From NCBI RefSeq assembly GCF_019968765.1, contig NZ_CP074149.1, forward strand, positions 1,240,001 through 1,304,000: DNA of 64,000 nucleotides. Direction: 5' to 3'. This DNA comes from Enterobacter sp. JBIWA008. Its GTDB lineage: Bacteria; Pseudomonadota; Gammaproteobacteria; Enterobacterales; Enterobacteriaceae. Under the pieces are notes generated by a model. It did not search any database and was not told the DNA's origin. It saw only the letters and a program-made list of their open reading frames with translations. Of the stretch, positions 28,664 through 39,385 are shown one piece after another (position 1 is the stretch's first letter; the number at the start of each line of letters is the position of its first letter). Both the position numbers and the translations under genes were made by a program.

Positions 28664-30358
28664 CTAATCCGCGGAAATCGCGATTTCAATTAAGTTGGTT
28701 TTTCCTGACTGCAGGCCGCGCGTTACCGCTTCGGCGATATCTGCAGCCTCGGTCACCCGGCAGCAGTGGACGCCCATAGCGATGGCCAGCGACTGAAAAT
28801 CGATATGCGGGTTCACGAGGTCCATCCCGATAAAACGCCCCAGCTGCGTTGAGCTGTAGTCAGCCTGGCTCTTCATAAAGTTTTTCAGGATGTTGTACTC
28901 CCTGTTATTCATGACGATAAAGGTGACCGGCAGATTTTCGTGTGCCGCCGTCCAGAGTGCCTGCGGCGAGTACAGGGAGGCTCCGTCACCTATCAGGCAT
29001 ACCACCGGCTCTCGCCCGCGTCCCAGCGAGTGCCCTACCGAGGCAGGCATCCCCCAGCCCAGTCCGCCGCCGCGCATAAAGTAGTAGCGCGGGTGCTGCT
29101 GGTCGGAAATAAACCGGCGAACGTGTCTGGCCGTTGCAATCGCCTCGTCGACAATCGTGATGCCAGGCGGAACGGACTTTATCACCTCGTAGGCCGCGAC
29201 CATTGGCGAAATCGCCGGGCGCAGCCGCTCGGCTGCCAGACGTTCTTCCTGCAGTTGCCACTCTGTTTCACGTTCAGCGCGTGCCGCTTTGAGCAGCCGC
29301 TGATGCGTCAATTTGCTTGCCACCCGGCGTTGTTCAAGCTTCGGCAACAGTTCGTGCAGGGACAGCTTGATATCCCCCATCACCGAGAGGCGGGTGGCAT
29401 ACGTGCGGCCAAGTTCGTTCATATCCGCCGAGAGCTGATACACCGCGCAGGTTTCCGGAATGGCCTCGCCCTCGCTATACAAAATGGTAATCAGGCTTCT
29501 GCCGCCGATGATAAACACCGCATCGTAGGCATTAACGATGCTGGCGATTTCTTTTGCGGTGGTGGGCATATTGCCTCGCCAGAGCGCGTGCTGCGTGGGG
29601 AAGGGCAAATTCAACGGCCAGGAGGAGCCGTAGACGTGGGCGCCTAGCGCTTCAGCAAGCTGGACAATCTCCTGCGTCGAGCCGCTGGAGTGAACCTCAT
29701 CTCCCGCCACAATCATGATCCTGCCTGGAGCTATCTCGCTGAGCGATTCTGCCAGTTCGTTCAGCGAGCCCGCGACGGTGTGGTAGTTCACCCTGGACGC
29801 CTTCTGTATCCCGGCGTCGCTTAGCTCTTCCATTACGTTCATCGGGAGGGAGAGCAGAACCGGGCCGGCCGGAGGATAGCTGGCAGCATGAAACGCGCGG
29901 CGCACCAGTACCGGGAGCTGGTCGGCGCTGGTGACCTCCTGCGCCCACTTCATGACCGGGGAACCAATGGAAACAATATCATCATACAGAAGCGGGTCGC
30001 GAACGTAGTGCCGCATGTCCTGCTGGCCGACGGTGACCACCAGCGGTGTTTTCATTATCCGCGAGTTGATTAAATTTCCCATGCCGTGCCCCAGACCGCT
30101 GGCGGTATGCAAATTGATAAAGCCGGTCTTGCCGGAGGCTTTCGCATAGCCGTCGGCAATGGCGACCACGGTGCTCTCCTGAAGCGCCAGAATATAATGA
30201 ATATTTTCATGGCGAAGCAGGGCATCAATGAGCGGGAGTTCGGTGGTGCCGGGGTTGCCAAAAATATATTCCACACCTTCACTCTCCAGCACTTCAAGGA
30301 GAATATCGGCGCCCGATCGCACATTTAAATCTGATAAGGACGGTAATGATTTAATCAT
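28664..30358 (-). CDS. ThDP-dependent decarboxylase, benzoylformate decarboxylase-like
   Basis: A 564-residue ThDP enzyme most like MdlC (benzoylformate decarboxylase). It keeps FGNPGTTELP, the cofactor-activating Glu in LALQESTVVAIADGYA, His84 in INLHTASG (His70 of MdlC) and the ThDP motif GDGASLYSPQALWTAA...MNN. Aligning PFPTQHALWRGNMP with the MdlC stretch from memory, the position of catalytic His281 is Ile292 here, so substrate or chemistry may differ. It shares a promoter with the SDR gene upstream (33-bp gap). No mandelate pathway genes are nearby, so the natural 2-oxoacid is unknown. Confidence 0.82.
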   Translation of the reverse strand: MIKSLPSLSDLNVRSGADILLEVLESEGVEYIFGNPGTTELPLIDALLRHENIHYILALQESTVVAIADGYAKASGKTGFINLHTASGLGHGMGNLINSRIMKTPLVVTVGQQDMRHYVRDPLLYDDIVSIGSPVMKWAQEVTSADQLPVLVRRAFHAASYPPAGPVLLSLPMNVMEELSDAGIQKASRVNYHTVAGSLNELAESLSEIAPGRIMIVAGDEVHSSGSTQEIVQLAEALGAHVYGSSWPLNLPFPTQHALWRGNMPTTAKEIASIVNAYDAVFIIGGRSLITILYSEGEAIPETCAVYQLSADMNELGRTYATRLSVMGDIKLSLHELLPKLEQRRVASKLTHQRLLKAARAERETEWQLQEERLAAERLRPAISPMVAAYEVIKSVPPGITIVDEAIATARHVRRFISDQQHPRYYFMRGGGLGWGMPASVGHSLGRGREPVVCLIGDGASLYSPQALWTAAHENLPVTFIVMNNREYNILKNFMKSQADYSSTQLGRFIGMDLVNPHIDFQSLAIAMGVHCCRVTEAADIAEAVTRGLQSGKTNLIEIAISAD

Positions 30359-30391
30359 AATTAAACCTCATTCAGCGTTATTTAACTTATG

Positions 30392-31132
30392 CTAAAACTC
30401 TTCCTGCGTGGGACGGACAATTATTTCGTTTACATCAACATTGCCTGGTTGTTCGATAGCAAATAATACGGCTCTGGCAATCGACTCTGCCGGAATAGCC
30501 TGCTTATAAAATTCATGGAGGAACTGTTTGCTCGGGGCGTCAGAGCTGCCAAACTGCAGCTCGCTTTCAACGGCGCCGGGGGAAATAAGTGTAGTCCGAA
30601 TGGTTTTCCCCGCTTCCTGACGTAGCCCTTCACTCAGGGCGCGGACGGCGAATTTCGTGGCGCTGTACACCACGCCGCCGGGGGCAAGGACCTTGATACC
30701 CGCCACGGAGGCCACGTTGATAAAGTGCCCGCTCCCCTGACGCTGGAACACCGGGAGTGCCGCTGCGATACCGTACAGCACGCCTTTGAGATTAGTATCA
30801 ATCATCCGGTCCCACTCGTCGGTTTTCAGCTCGCTGATGGGGGCAATCGCCATAAAGCCCGCGTTGTTGATCAGTACATCGACGCGCTGGTATGCGGCGA
30901 CGGCAGCGTCAATCGCGCGCTGAACCTCGTCCTGTCGGGTCACGTCCGCCTTCACGGCTATCGCCTGACCGCCCTGCTGAATAATGCGATCCACCAGGGC
31001 GTTAATTCTCTCCAGACGACGGGCAACCAGCACCAGTGAAAAAGGTTTATTTGCCAGATGAAGGGCAATGGCCTCACCAATACCACTGCTGGCACCGGTG
31101 ATAACAACAACTTTGTTTGCACTATTATTCAT
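30392..31132 (-). CDS. Short-chain dehydrogenase/reductase
   Basis: A 246-residue classical SDR with [19 protein letters not shown] and YSATK as cofactor, structural and catalytic motifs. The substrate loop is [17 protein letters not shown]. The end MVRP-like [11 protein letters not shown] resembles the YdfG/serine dehydrogenase-like group of general alcohol dehydrogenases. As the first gene of the unit with the ThDP decarboxylase, it might reduce the aldehyde or hydroxyketone that enzyme makes; that link is inference. Confidence 0.88.
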   Translation of the reverse strand: MNNSANKVVVITGASSGIGEAIALHLANKPFSLVLVARRLERINALVDRIIQQGGQAIAVKADVTRQDEVQRAIDAAVAAYQRVDVLINNAGFMAIAPISELKTDEWDRMIDTNLKGVLYGIAAALPVFQRQGSGHFINVASVAGIKVLAPGGVVYSATKFAVRALSEGLRQEAGKTIRTTLISPGAVESELQFGSSDAPSKQFLHEFYKQAIPAESIARAVLFAIEQPGNVDVNEIIVRPTQEEF

Positions 31133-31461
31133 GATCTTATCTCGCCGTTGTGTGATTCAAAAAAATAAAATGCAGAGAAGGATTAAAGAATAATGAAGAA
31201 TTCTTTAACCCTTTTTAAAAATATATTGTATATGTCGAATTAAATAGCATTCGATTTAAACTTAAAGGAGTTGCAGGGAAAGTGTCAATAAAGTTTTGAA
31301 TAATAAAATTCATTGCGGTGCTAATATTTAATTCTTATATGTAACAGTAAATATTATTTATAGGATTGAGTATTGAAATATATCTCTTTTCTTATCACAC
31401 AGGTGTTAATCCTGGGAAGGCAGATGATGAGACTCGCGGCCCTGCGAACAAGGCCGTAGGA
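31133..31461. other. AT-rich leader region of the SDR/decarboxylase operon
   Basis: No gene is seen in these 330 bases. The region is strongly AT-rich. It contains a long hairpin with arms at about 31178-31191 and 31200-31213 (TTAAAGAAT against ATTCTTTAA, extended past one mismatch by AAGG/CCTT), which falls in the 5' leader of the SDR gene. Promoters for the SDR operon probably lie here, but none could be assigned with confidence. Confidence 0.5.
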
Positions 31462-32109
31462 TTAAATCTTTCCACTGTACAGCACGGGGCCGGTGGGTTG
31501 ACCGGTGGGTGATCCCCCCTCAGGTTCAAGGCTTATGGCTATCATCGCGTCAGGGGTAAGGGTTTTGTTTCCGATGGCAACATGGGTCGATGCGTTGCTA
31601 TGCAGTAGCCCCAGGGATATCGGGGCCTTACCGGCAGGAATAAGCCAAAGTTGCAGGCTATTTTGCGCCGCAATGGCGTTCGGTCTGAGAGGGGTTATGC
31701 TGAGATACTGGCGGCTGCTGTCCGCACTGACGATCCATTGCCCGTGCTGTTGGGCATCGTTGAGTACCATTATCGGCGCGAGTTCCGGCGTTCGGGTGGA
31801 ATACCAGGTCACGACGGTAACGGCGGCGAGGCTGGCCGCGGCCATCCAGCCGAGATAAAGCCGACTTTTGCGCAAAGGCTTTTTGGGCGGCAGATCGAGG
31901 ACTATCCTCTTCCACACCGTCTCGGGTGGGGGAACGGGCGCAAGATGACTGTCGAGCGTGCTGAACATGTTCTGCCAGTACGCAGCGCGTGCAGCCAGAG
32001 TGGGTTCATCGGCAAGCCTTTTTTGGAACTTAAGCCGCGCCCCTCCGCGCAGAGTGCCGAGGGCATATTCTGCAGCCAGCATGTCATCGCGTTTTTCGCT
32101 GTCATTCAT
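31462..32109 (-). CDS. Anti-sigma factor, RskA-like
   Basis: A 215-residue membrane protein. The cytoplasmic part has the anti-sigma opening MLAAEYALGTLRGGARLKFQKRL, one membrane helix follows at about residues 84-103 (LYLGWMAAASLAAVTVVTW), and the periplasmic part ends SPTGQPTGPVLYSGKI, a typical RskA C-terminal signature. It overlaps the sigma-factor gene by ATGA, so they are made in step. The expected role is holding the ECF sigma factor at the membrane until proteolysis releases it. A 54-residue upstream extension inside the sigma gene was rejected. Confidence 0.9.
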   Translation of the reverse strand: MNDSEKRDDMLAAEYALGTLRGGARLKFQKRLADEPTLAARAAYWQNMFSTLDSHLAPVPPPETVWKRIVLDLPPKKPLRKSRLYLGWMAAASLAAVTVVTWYSTRTPELAPIMVLNDAQQHGQWIVSADSSRQYLSITPLRPNAIAAQNSLQLWLIPAGKAPISLGLLHSNASTHVAIGNKTLTPDAMIAISLEPEGGSPTGQPTGPVLYSGKI

Positions 32110-32660
32110 AGGCCCACGCACTCCCGAAGATGATCCATCGCGCGGCGGATCCAGCTTTTTACTGAGCCCACGGGCTGCTGGAGCCAGTCGGCAATGTCGC
32201 TGTGGGACATGCCCTGATAGTAGGCGAGCGTAATGCTCTGCCGCTGTTCGTGGCTCAGATGTTCCAGGCAATGCCTGAGCCGTGCTGCCTGCGCGTCGTC
32301 GTGCCAGCTATTCGGCTCGTCGCTTTCGCTCAGCAGAATATCTTCAGAATACGACTCCTCGCGGGCGGCAGCGCGGGTTTGCCCGCTGCGCAGCCAGTCA
32401 ATACAGCGGTTGCGAACAATATGCGTAAGCCAGGTCATCGGAGAGCTCAGGGCGGCATTATAGGTTTCAGCTTTACTCCAGACGGTGACAAAACAGTCGT
32501 GGAGGATCTCTTCTGCCCAGGCGCGATGACGCAGCATGCGCAGCGCGACGGCAAACAGATGCGGTGAAGTGAGTCGGTATAGTTGTTCAAATGCGCGGCG
32601 ATCGCCGTTTGCGACCGCCTGCATTAATTTCAACTGCTTTTCAGCCAGCGCGTTATCCAT
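32106..32660 (-). CDS. ECF sigma factor, SigK-like
   Basis: A 184-residue sigma-70 family ECF factor. Region 2 is seen in FEQLYRLTSPHLFAVALRMLRHRAWAEE and DCFVTVWSKAETY (core binding and -10 recognition); region 4 is LSHEQRQSITLAYYQGMSHSDIADWLQQPVGSVKSWIRRAM (-35 recognition). The start is taken as ATG 32660 (MDNALAEKQ) with GGGA upstream; a GTG at 32684 is an alternative. The gene lies between a secreted fasciclin protein and an RskA-like anti-sigma factor, an arrangement like sigK-rskA-mpt70/83 of mycobacteria. Confidence 0.92.
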   Translation of the reverse strand: MDNALAEKQLKLMQAVANGDRRAFEQLYRLTSPHLFAVALRMLRHRAWAEEILHDCFVTVWSKAETYNAALSSPMTWLTHIVRNRCIDWLRSGQTRAAAREESYSEDILLSESDEPNSWHDDAQAARLRHCLEHLSHEQRQSITLAYYQGMSHSDIADWLQQPVGSVKSWIRRAMDHLRECVGL

Positions 32661-32703
32661 ATTTTTCCCGGAAGGCAACGTCACACTTCCGAAGTATAGA
32701 CAA

Positions 32704-33270
32704 CTACTTAGGCATCAGGACGGTATCAATCACATCGATCACGCCATTTTTCTGATGGACGTCATAGGTGCTGATATTCGCCACGTTACCTTTACCGTCC
32801 TTGAGCTGAATATTGTGCGGGCCGTTGCTCATGATCCACAGAGGTTGACCGTTAACGGTTTTCAGCTCCGCGTGACCGCCGCCCTGTTTAATTTTTTGCT
32901 CCAGCGCTTTCATATCGTAATTACCGGCGACCACGTGATAGGTCAGGATACTGGTGAGCAGCGCTTTATTTTCTGGCTTCACCAGATTGTCGACCGTACC
33001 CGCAGGCAATTTCGCAAATGCCGCATCGGTGGGCGCAAAGACGGTGAATGGCCCTTTACTCTGAAGCGTATCCACCAGTCCAGCCGCTTTGACGGCGGCC
33101 ACCAGGGTGGTGTGATCTTTCGAGTTCACGGCGTTCTCAACAATGTTTTTGCTTGGGAACATTTCCGCTCCACCCACCATCACGGAGCCTGACGTCATGG
33201 CTGCTGACGCGCCTGCACAGAAAAGTAAAGCGCTGGTTACAAATGCAACACGGGTTAGCTTTTTCATCAT
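32704..33270 (-). CDS. Secreted fasciclin-domain protein
   Basis: A 188-residue exported protein. The signal peptide KKLTRVAFVTSALLFCAGASA is cut before AMTSG (about residue 24). One fasciclin (FAS1) domain follows with both conserved boxes: H1 FTVFAPTDAAFAKLPAGTV and H2 LTYHVVAGNYD, ending GVIDVIDTVLMPK. FAS1 proteins are usually cell-surface or periplasmic adhesion or stress proteins. It is first in a three-gene unit with the ECF sigma and anti-sigma genes (43-bp gap to sigma), so it is the likely regulon target. Start 33270 or 33267 (MMKK) cannot be distinguished. Confidence 0.93.
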   Translation of the reverse strand: MMKKLTRVAFVTSALLFCAGASAAMTSGSVMVGGAEMFPSKNIVENAVNSKDHTTLVAAVKAAGLVDTLQSKGPFTVFAPTDAAFAKLPAGTVDNLVKPENKALLTSILTYHVVAGNYDMKALEQKIKQGGGHAELKTVNGQPLWIMSNGPHNIQLKDGKGNVANISTYDVHQKNGVIDVIDTVLMPK

Positions 33271-33313
33271 CTTTCCTCGGATTCAGGAGCAAAGGAGTTG
33301 CTCACATACTCAC

Positions 33314-33341
33314 ATACGAGGGCAGGGTGGAAACTGGATGC
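33314..33341 (-). promoter_or_regulatory. Candidate ECF promoter of the fasciclin-sigma operon
   Basis: Read on the minus strand, GCATCC (complement of 33336-33341) is followed after 17 bases by CGTAT (complement of 33314-33318), 44 bp before the gene start. This resembles ECF promoters with a CATCC-like -35 and a CGTAT-like -10, suggesting autoregulation. No sigma-70 promoter of comparable quality was seen. Confidence 0.5.
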
Positions 33342-33374
33342 AGTGAAATGAAAATAATTTCGGGAGCGGGAATT

Positions 33375-33404
33375 CCCTCTCCCCGGCGGGGAGAGGGGGA
33401 GGGG
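33375..33404. repeat. Palindromic repeat copy
   Basis: CCCTCTCCCC and GGGGAGAGGG around GGC, then GGAGGGG. It lies just downstream of betA and upstream of the fasciclin promoter. Confidence 0.85.
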
Positions 33405-33411
33405 AAATGAC

Positions 33412-35076
33412 TTAGCTTCTTACCGGCGCTCCGTTCGCCACATAATACGCCGCCGTGCTCTTCGCCAGCGGCTCGCGCCCGCGAATGGCGTCGGCAACCT
33501 TCTCGCCAATCATAATGGTGGTGGCGTTCAGGTTGCCGGTAATGATCTGCGGCATGATCGACGCATCCACCACGCGCAGCCCTTCCAGTCCGTGAACGCG
33601 GCCTTCGCCGTCGACCACCGCCATCTCGTCATAACCCATCTTGCAGGTGCCGCACGGGTGGAAGGCGGTTTCGGCATGGTTACGCACGAACTCGTCCAGC
33701 TGCTCGTCGGTCTGGCATTCAATACCCGGACTGATTTCACGGCCGCGGTACTTGTCCAGCGCGGGCTGGTGCATGATCTCGCGGGTGATGCGGATAGCGT
33801 CGCGGAACTCCTGCCAGTCCTGCTCGTGTGACATATAGTTGAACAGGATCGCCGGATGCTGGTGCGGATCGCGCGACTTGATGCGAACGTGCCCTCGGCT
33901 CGGGGAGCGCATGGAGCCAACGTGGCACTGGAAGCCATGCTCTTTTACCGCGTTCGAGCCGTTGTAGTTAATCGCTACCGGCAGGAAGTGGTACTGAATG
34001 TTAGGCCATTCGAACTCTTCTCGGCTGCGGATAAACCCGCCCGCTTCGAAGTGGTTGCTCGCGCCCACGCCGGTGCCGCCAAACAGCCACTCGGCGCCAA
34101 TTTTCGGCTGGTTCCACCACTGCAGGGCAGGGTAGAGGGAAACCGGCTCTTTGCATTCGTACTGGAGGTACATCTCCAGGTGATCCTGCAGGTTTTCGCC
34201 CACGCCGGGCAGGTCGTGTACCAGCGGGATATCGAACTGCTTCAGCAGGTCAGCGTTGCCCACGCCGGAACGCTGGAGGATCTGCGGGGAGGCGATCGCC
34301 CCGGCGCTCAGCAGCACCTCTTTATTCGCCGTCGCTTTGGACGGGATGGTGCTTTCGCCCTCCAGCCACTCGACGCCCACCGCGCGCTTGCCCTCAAAGA
34401 GGATGCGATCGGTCATGGCATGGGTGCGGATGGTCAGGTTCGGACGCTGCTTCGCCCGATCCAGATAGCCGCGCGCGGTGCTGGCGCGTCGGCCCTGCGG
34501 CGTGACCGTGCGATCCATCGGGCCAAAGCCCTCCTGCTGGTAGCCGTTGAGATCGTCGGTGCGCGGATAGCCCGCCTGCACGCCCGCTTCCACCATCGCC
34601 TCAAACAGCGGGTTCACGCCCGGCTTAGAGGTGGTGACGCTCACCGGACCGTCGCCGCCGTGATAGTCGTTCGGCCCCACGTCGCGCGTCTCGGCCTTGC
34701 GGTAGTAGGGCAGGCAGTTGAGGTAGCTCCAGTGCTCCAGACCCGGCTCTTTGGCCCAGTGGTCGAGGTCCATCGCGTTACCGCGGATGTAGCACATGCC
34801 GTTGATCAGCGACGAGCCGCCCAGCCCTTTGCCGCGCCCGCACTCCATGCGGCGGTTGTTCATGTACGGCTCTGGCTCGGTTTCATACGCCCAGTTGTAG
34901 CGCTTGCCCTGCAGCGGGAACGCCAGCGCGGCGGGCATCTGGGTGCGGAAGTCAAAGCGATAATCCGGCCCGCCTGCCTCAAGCAGCAGCACGGTGGTGT
35001 TCGGATCTTCGGTCAGTCGCGTTGCGAGTACGTTGCCGGCAGAGCCGGCACCGATAATGATGTAGTCAAATTGCAA
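33412..35076 (-). CDS. betA: Choline dehydrogenase BetA
   Basis: Membrane-associated FAD enzyme that oxidises choline to betaine aldehyde and on to glycine betaine. The 554-residue sequence is nearly identical to E. coli BetA over most of its length. GMC family marks are the FAD motif [27 protein letters not shown], the signature [15 protein letters not shown] and the C-terminal HPCGTCKMG with the catalytic histidine. The start is TTG at 35076, five bases after GGAGG; the upstream frame to 35121 has no ribosome site. It is the last gene of betIBA. Confidence 0.97.
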   Translation of the reverse strand: MQFDYIIIGAGSAGNVLATRLTEDPNTTVLLLEAGGPDYRFDFRTQMPAALAFPLQGKRYNWAYETEPEPYMNNRRMECGRGKGLGGSSLINGMCYIRGNAMDLDHWAKEPGLEHWSYLNCLPYYRKAETRDVGPNDYHGGDGPVSVTTSKPGVNPLFEAMVEAGVQAGYPRTDDLNGYQQEGFGPMDRTVTPQGRRASTARGYLDRAKQRPNLTIRTHAMTDRILFEGKRAVGVEWLEGESTIPSKATANKEVLLSAGAIASPQILQRSGVGNADLLKQFDIPLVHDLPGVGENLQDHLEMYLQYECKEPVSLYPALQWWNQPKIGAEWLFGGTGVGASNHFEAGGFIRSREEFEWPNIQYHFLPVAINYNGSNAVKEHGFQCHVGSMRSPSRGHVRIKSRDPHQHPAILFNYMSHEQDWQEFRDAIRITREIMHQPALDKYRGREISPGIECQTDEQLDEFVRNHAETAFHPCGTCKMGYDEMAVVDGEGRVHGLEGLRVVDASIMPQIITGNLNATTIMIGEKVADAIRGREPLAKSTAAYYVANGAPVRS

Positions 35077-35089
35077 ATAAACCTCCCGG

Positions 35090-36562
<1,473 letters not shown>

Positions 36563-36575
36563 AAATTCTCCTCGG

Positions 36576-37163
36576 TTATTCGGTCGGTAAATGCTGGCTG
36601 ATAAAGTGGCTGGTGAGCGATTGCGCCAGGGTTTTATCCAGCGGTTTGCCGCTCAGGGCCGCGCGCAGCCACAGCCCGTCGATCAGCGCCGCCAGCCCGT
36701 AGCCCGCCTCCTGGGCCTGCTCGCGCGGCAGTTCCCGGCGGAACTCGTACACCAGGTTCGACAGCAGACGGCGGCTGCTTACCTGCTGCAGGCGGTAGAG
36801 CATCGGCTGGTGCATGCTGCTTGCCCAGAAGGCCAGCCAGGCCTTCATTGCCGCGCTGCTGGTCTGGGTTTCATCAAAATTGCCGCCGACAATCGCCTGC
36901 AGGCGCTGCTCCGCGCAGCCGTCCGGCAGGGCGCGTAAGCGGCTCAATACCGCGTCCCGCAGCTGGCCGGTGATGTCGCGCATGGTCGCTTCCAGCAGAC
37001 CGTTTTTGTCTTTGAAGTAGTGACTGATGATCCCCGTGGAAACGCCCGCCCGACGGGCGATCTGCGCGATCGTCGCGTCATGCATTCCCACTTCATTTAT
37101 TGCTTCCAGCGTGGCGTCGATAAGCTGCCTGCGCCGGATCGGCTGCATCCCCACTTTGGGCAT
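36576..37163 (-). CDS. betI: TetR-family repressor BetI
   Basis: Choline-sensing repressor of betIBA and betT. The 195-residue length and sequence match E. coli BetI. The helix-turn-helix is [27 protein letters not shown] (about residues 29-56); the C-terminal half with [19 protein letters not shown] binds choline. The start MPKVGMQ at 37163 is chosen over a 6-residue extension. It is divergent from betT, with the operator at 37213-37226 between them. Confidence 0.97.
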   Translation of the reverse strand: MPKVGMQPIRRRQLIDATLEAINEVGMHDATIAQIARRAGVSTGIISHYFKDKNGLLEATMRDITGQLRDAVLSRLRALPDGCAEQRLQAIVGGNFDETQTSSAAMKAWLAFWASSMHQPMLYRLQQVSSRRLLSNLVYEFRRELPREQAQEAGYGLAALIDGLWLRAALSGKPLDKTLAQSLTSHFISQHLPTE

Positions 37164-37212
37164 TTTTGCCACTCCATTCATCAGCGTTGGTAATACATTA
37201 AAGCGGTTTTTG

Positions 37213-37226
37213 ATTGGACGTTCAAT
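37213..37226. promoter_or_regulatory. Probable BetI operator in the betI-betT gap
   Basis: ATTGGACGTTCAAT is a near-perfect 14-bp palindrome (one mismatch) midway between betI and betT. It fits the ATTGAACGTTCAAT-like site known for BetI, so both divergent units should be relieved by choline. Confidence 0.8.
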
Positions 37227-37291
37227 ATAAAATGTGTCTTAATTGTTGCGGATTTGGATTTTAATAGTTACAAAAACAGTGGGGATACTGG

Positions 37292-39325
37292 ATGACAGAC
37301 CTTTCACAAGACAGAGAAAAAGACAAAATCAACCCGGTCGTTTTTTATACGTCCGCCGGGCTGATTTTGTTGTTTTCCCTGACGACGATCTTCTTTCGTG
37401 ATTTTTCTGCCGAGTGGATTGGGCGCACCCTGAACTGGGTGTCGAAGACCTTCGGCTGGTATTATTTGCTGGCGGCAACGCTCTATATTGTTTTTGTTGT
37501 CTGCATTGCCTGCTCGCGCTTCGGTTCGGTGAAGCTCGGGCCTGAGCAGTCCAAGCCCGAGTTCAGCCTGTTGAGCTGGGCCGCAATGCTGTTTGCCGCG
37601 GGCATCGGCATCGACCTGATGTTCTTCTCCGTGGCGGAACCGGTCACGCAGTATATGCAGCCGCCGGAAGGGGCAGGGCAGACGATGGAGGCCGCGCGCC
37701 AGGCGATGGTCTGGACGCTGTTCCACTACGGCCTGACCGGCTGGTCGATGTACGCCCTGATGGGCATGGCGCTCGGATACTTTAGCTATCGTTATAATTT
37801 GCCTCTTACCATCCGCTCCGCGCTCTACCCGATCTTCGGTAAAAAGATTAACGGTCCGATTGGCCACAGCGTTGATATCGCGGCGGTGATCGGCACCATC
37901 TTTGGTATCGCGACGACGCTCGGGATTGGCGTGGTGCAGCTCAACTACGGCCTGAGCGTGCTGTTTGATATTCCTGATTCGATGGCGGCAAAGGCGGCGC
38001 TGATTGCGCTGTCGGTGATTATCGCCACCATTTCGGTGACCTCCGGCGTCGACAAGGGCATCCGCGTGCTCTCCGAGCTGAACGTGGCGCTGGCGCTGGG
38101 CCTGATCCTGTTCGTGCTGTTTATGGGCGATACCTCGTTCCTGCTCAATGCCTTAGTGCTGAACGTGGGTGACTACGTGAACCGCTTTATGGGCATGACG
38201 CTGAACAGCTTCGCCTTCGACCGTCCGGTGGAGTGGATGAACAACTGGACGCTGTTCTTCTGGGCGTGGTGGGTGGCGTGGTCGCCGTTTGTCGGCCTGT
38301 TCCTGGCGCGTATTTCACGTGGCCGCACCATCCGACAGTTTGTGATGGGCACGCTGATTATCCCGTTCACCTTTACCCTGCTGTGGCTGTCAATCTTCGG
38401 CAACAGCGCGCTGCACGAGATCATCCACGGCAACGCGAACTTCGCGCAGGAAGCGATGGCGCACCCGGAGCGCGGCTTCTATAGCCTGCTGGCGCAGTAC
38501 CCGGCGTTTACCTTTAGCGCCTCCGTGGCGACCATCACCGGCCTGCTGTTCTACGTTACCTCGGCGGATTCCGGCGCCCTGGTGCTGGGCAACTTCACCT
38601 CGAAGCTTAAAGACATCAACAGCGACGCGCCGAACTGGCTGCGCATCTTCTGGTCCGTCGCCATCGGCCTGCTGACGCTCGGCATGCTGATGACCAACGG
38701 TATTTCGGCGTTGCAGAACACCACGGTGATCATGGGCCTGCCGTTCAGCTTCGTCATCTTCTTCGTCATGGCCGGGCTGTATAAATCGCTCAAGGTGGAA
38801 GACTACCGCCGCGTCAGCGCCAGCCGCGACACCGCGCCGCGTCCGATGGGCGCGCAGGACAGGCTGAGCTGGAAGAAACGCCTGTCGCGCCTGATGAACT
38901 ACCCCGGCACGCGCTACACCAAACAGATGATGGAGACGGTCTGCTTCCCGGCGATGGAAGAGGTAGCGCAGGAGCTGAAGCTGCGCGGCGCCTACGTGGA
39001 GCTGAAAAACCTGCCGCCGGAGGAGGGCGAGACCCTGGGGCACCTGGATCTGCTGGTGCACATGGGCGACGAGCAGAACTTTGTCTATCAAATCTGGCCG
39101 CAGCAGTACTCGGTGCCTGGCTTTACCTACCGGGCGCGCAGCGGGAAGTCGACCTACTACCGGCTGGAGACCTTCCTGCTGGAAGGAAGCCAGGGGAATG
39201 ATTTGATGGATTACAGCAAGGAGCAGGTGATTACGGACATTCTGGACCAGTATGAACGGCACCTGAACTTTATCCATCTGCACAGGGAAGCGCCGGGGAA
39301 TAGCGTGATGTTCCCTGATACGTAA
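37292..39325 (+). CDS. betT: High-affinity choline transporter BetT
   Basis: A 677-residue BCCT-family, proton-driven choline importer in the inner membrane. About 12 membrane helices occupy residues 15-500. The BCCT signature is seen in the helix 8 region (FFWAWWVAWSPFVGLFLARISRGRTIRQF), and glycine-rich helix 3 in AMLFAAGIGIDLMFF. The long cytoplasmic C terminus (about 170 residues, from VEDYRRVSA) is the osmosensing tail of E. coli BetT and is full-length here. It is divergent from betIBA, and its own terminator follows. Confidence 0.97.
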   Translation: MTDLSQDREKDKINPVVFYTSAGLILLFSLTTIFFRDFSAEWIGRTLNWVSKTFGWYYLLAATLYIVFVVCIACSRFGSVKLGPEQSKPEFSLLSWAAMLFAAGIGIDLMFFSVAEPVTQYMQPPEGAGQTMEAARQAMVWTLFHYGLTGWSMYALMGMALGYFSYRYNLPLTIRSALYPIFGKKINGPIGHSVDIAAVIGTIFGIATTLGIGVVQLNYGLSVLFDIPDSMAAKAALIALSVIIATISVTSGVDKGIRVLSELNVALALGLILFVLFMGDTSFLLNALVLNVGDYVNRFMGMTLNSFAFDRPVEWMNNWTLFFWAWWVAWSPFVGLFLARISRGRTIRQFVMGTLIIPFTFTLLWLSIFGNSALHEIIHGNANFAQEAMAHPERGFYSLLAQYPAFTFSASVATITGLLFYVTSADSGALVLGNFTSKLKDINSDAPNWLRIFWSVAIGLLTLGMLMTNGISALQNTTVIMGLPFSFVIFFVMAGLYKSLKVEDYRRVSASRDTAPRPMGAQDRLSWKKRLSRLMNYPGTRYTKQMMETVCFPAMEEVAQELKLRGAYVELKNLPPEEGETLGHLDLLVHMGDEQNFVYQIWPQQYSVPGFTYRARSGKSTYYRLETFLLEGSQGNDLMDYSKEQVITDILDQYERHLNFIHLHREAPGNSVMFPDT

Positions 39326-39352
39326 GTCACTTTTTCTACAAACGCGCAATAT

Positions 39353-39385
39353 AAGGCAAGTGTCTAACGGCACTTGCCTTTTTTT
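39353..39385 (+). terminator. betT terminator
   Basis: AAGGCAAGTG (39353-39362) and CACTTGCCTT (39371-39380) form a 10-bp stem with an 8-base loop, followed by a run of T residues. Confidence 0.93.
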
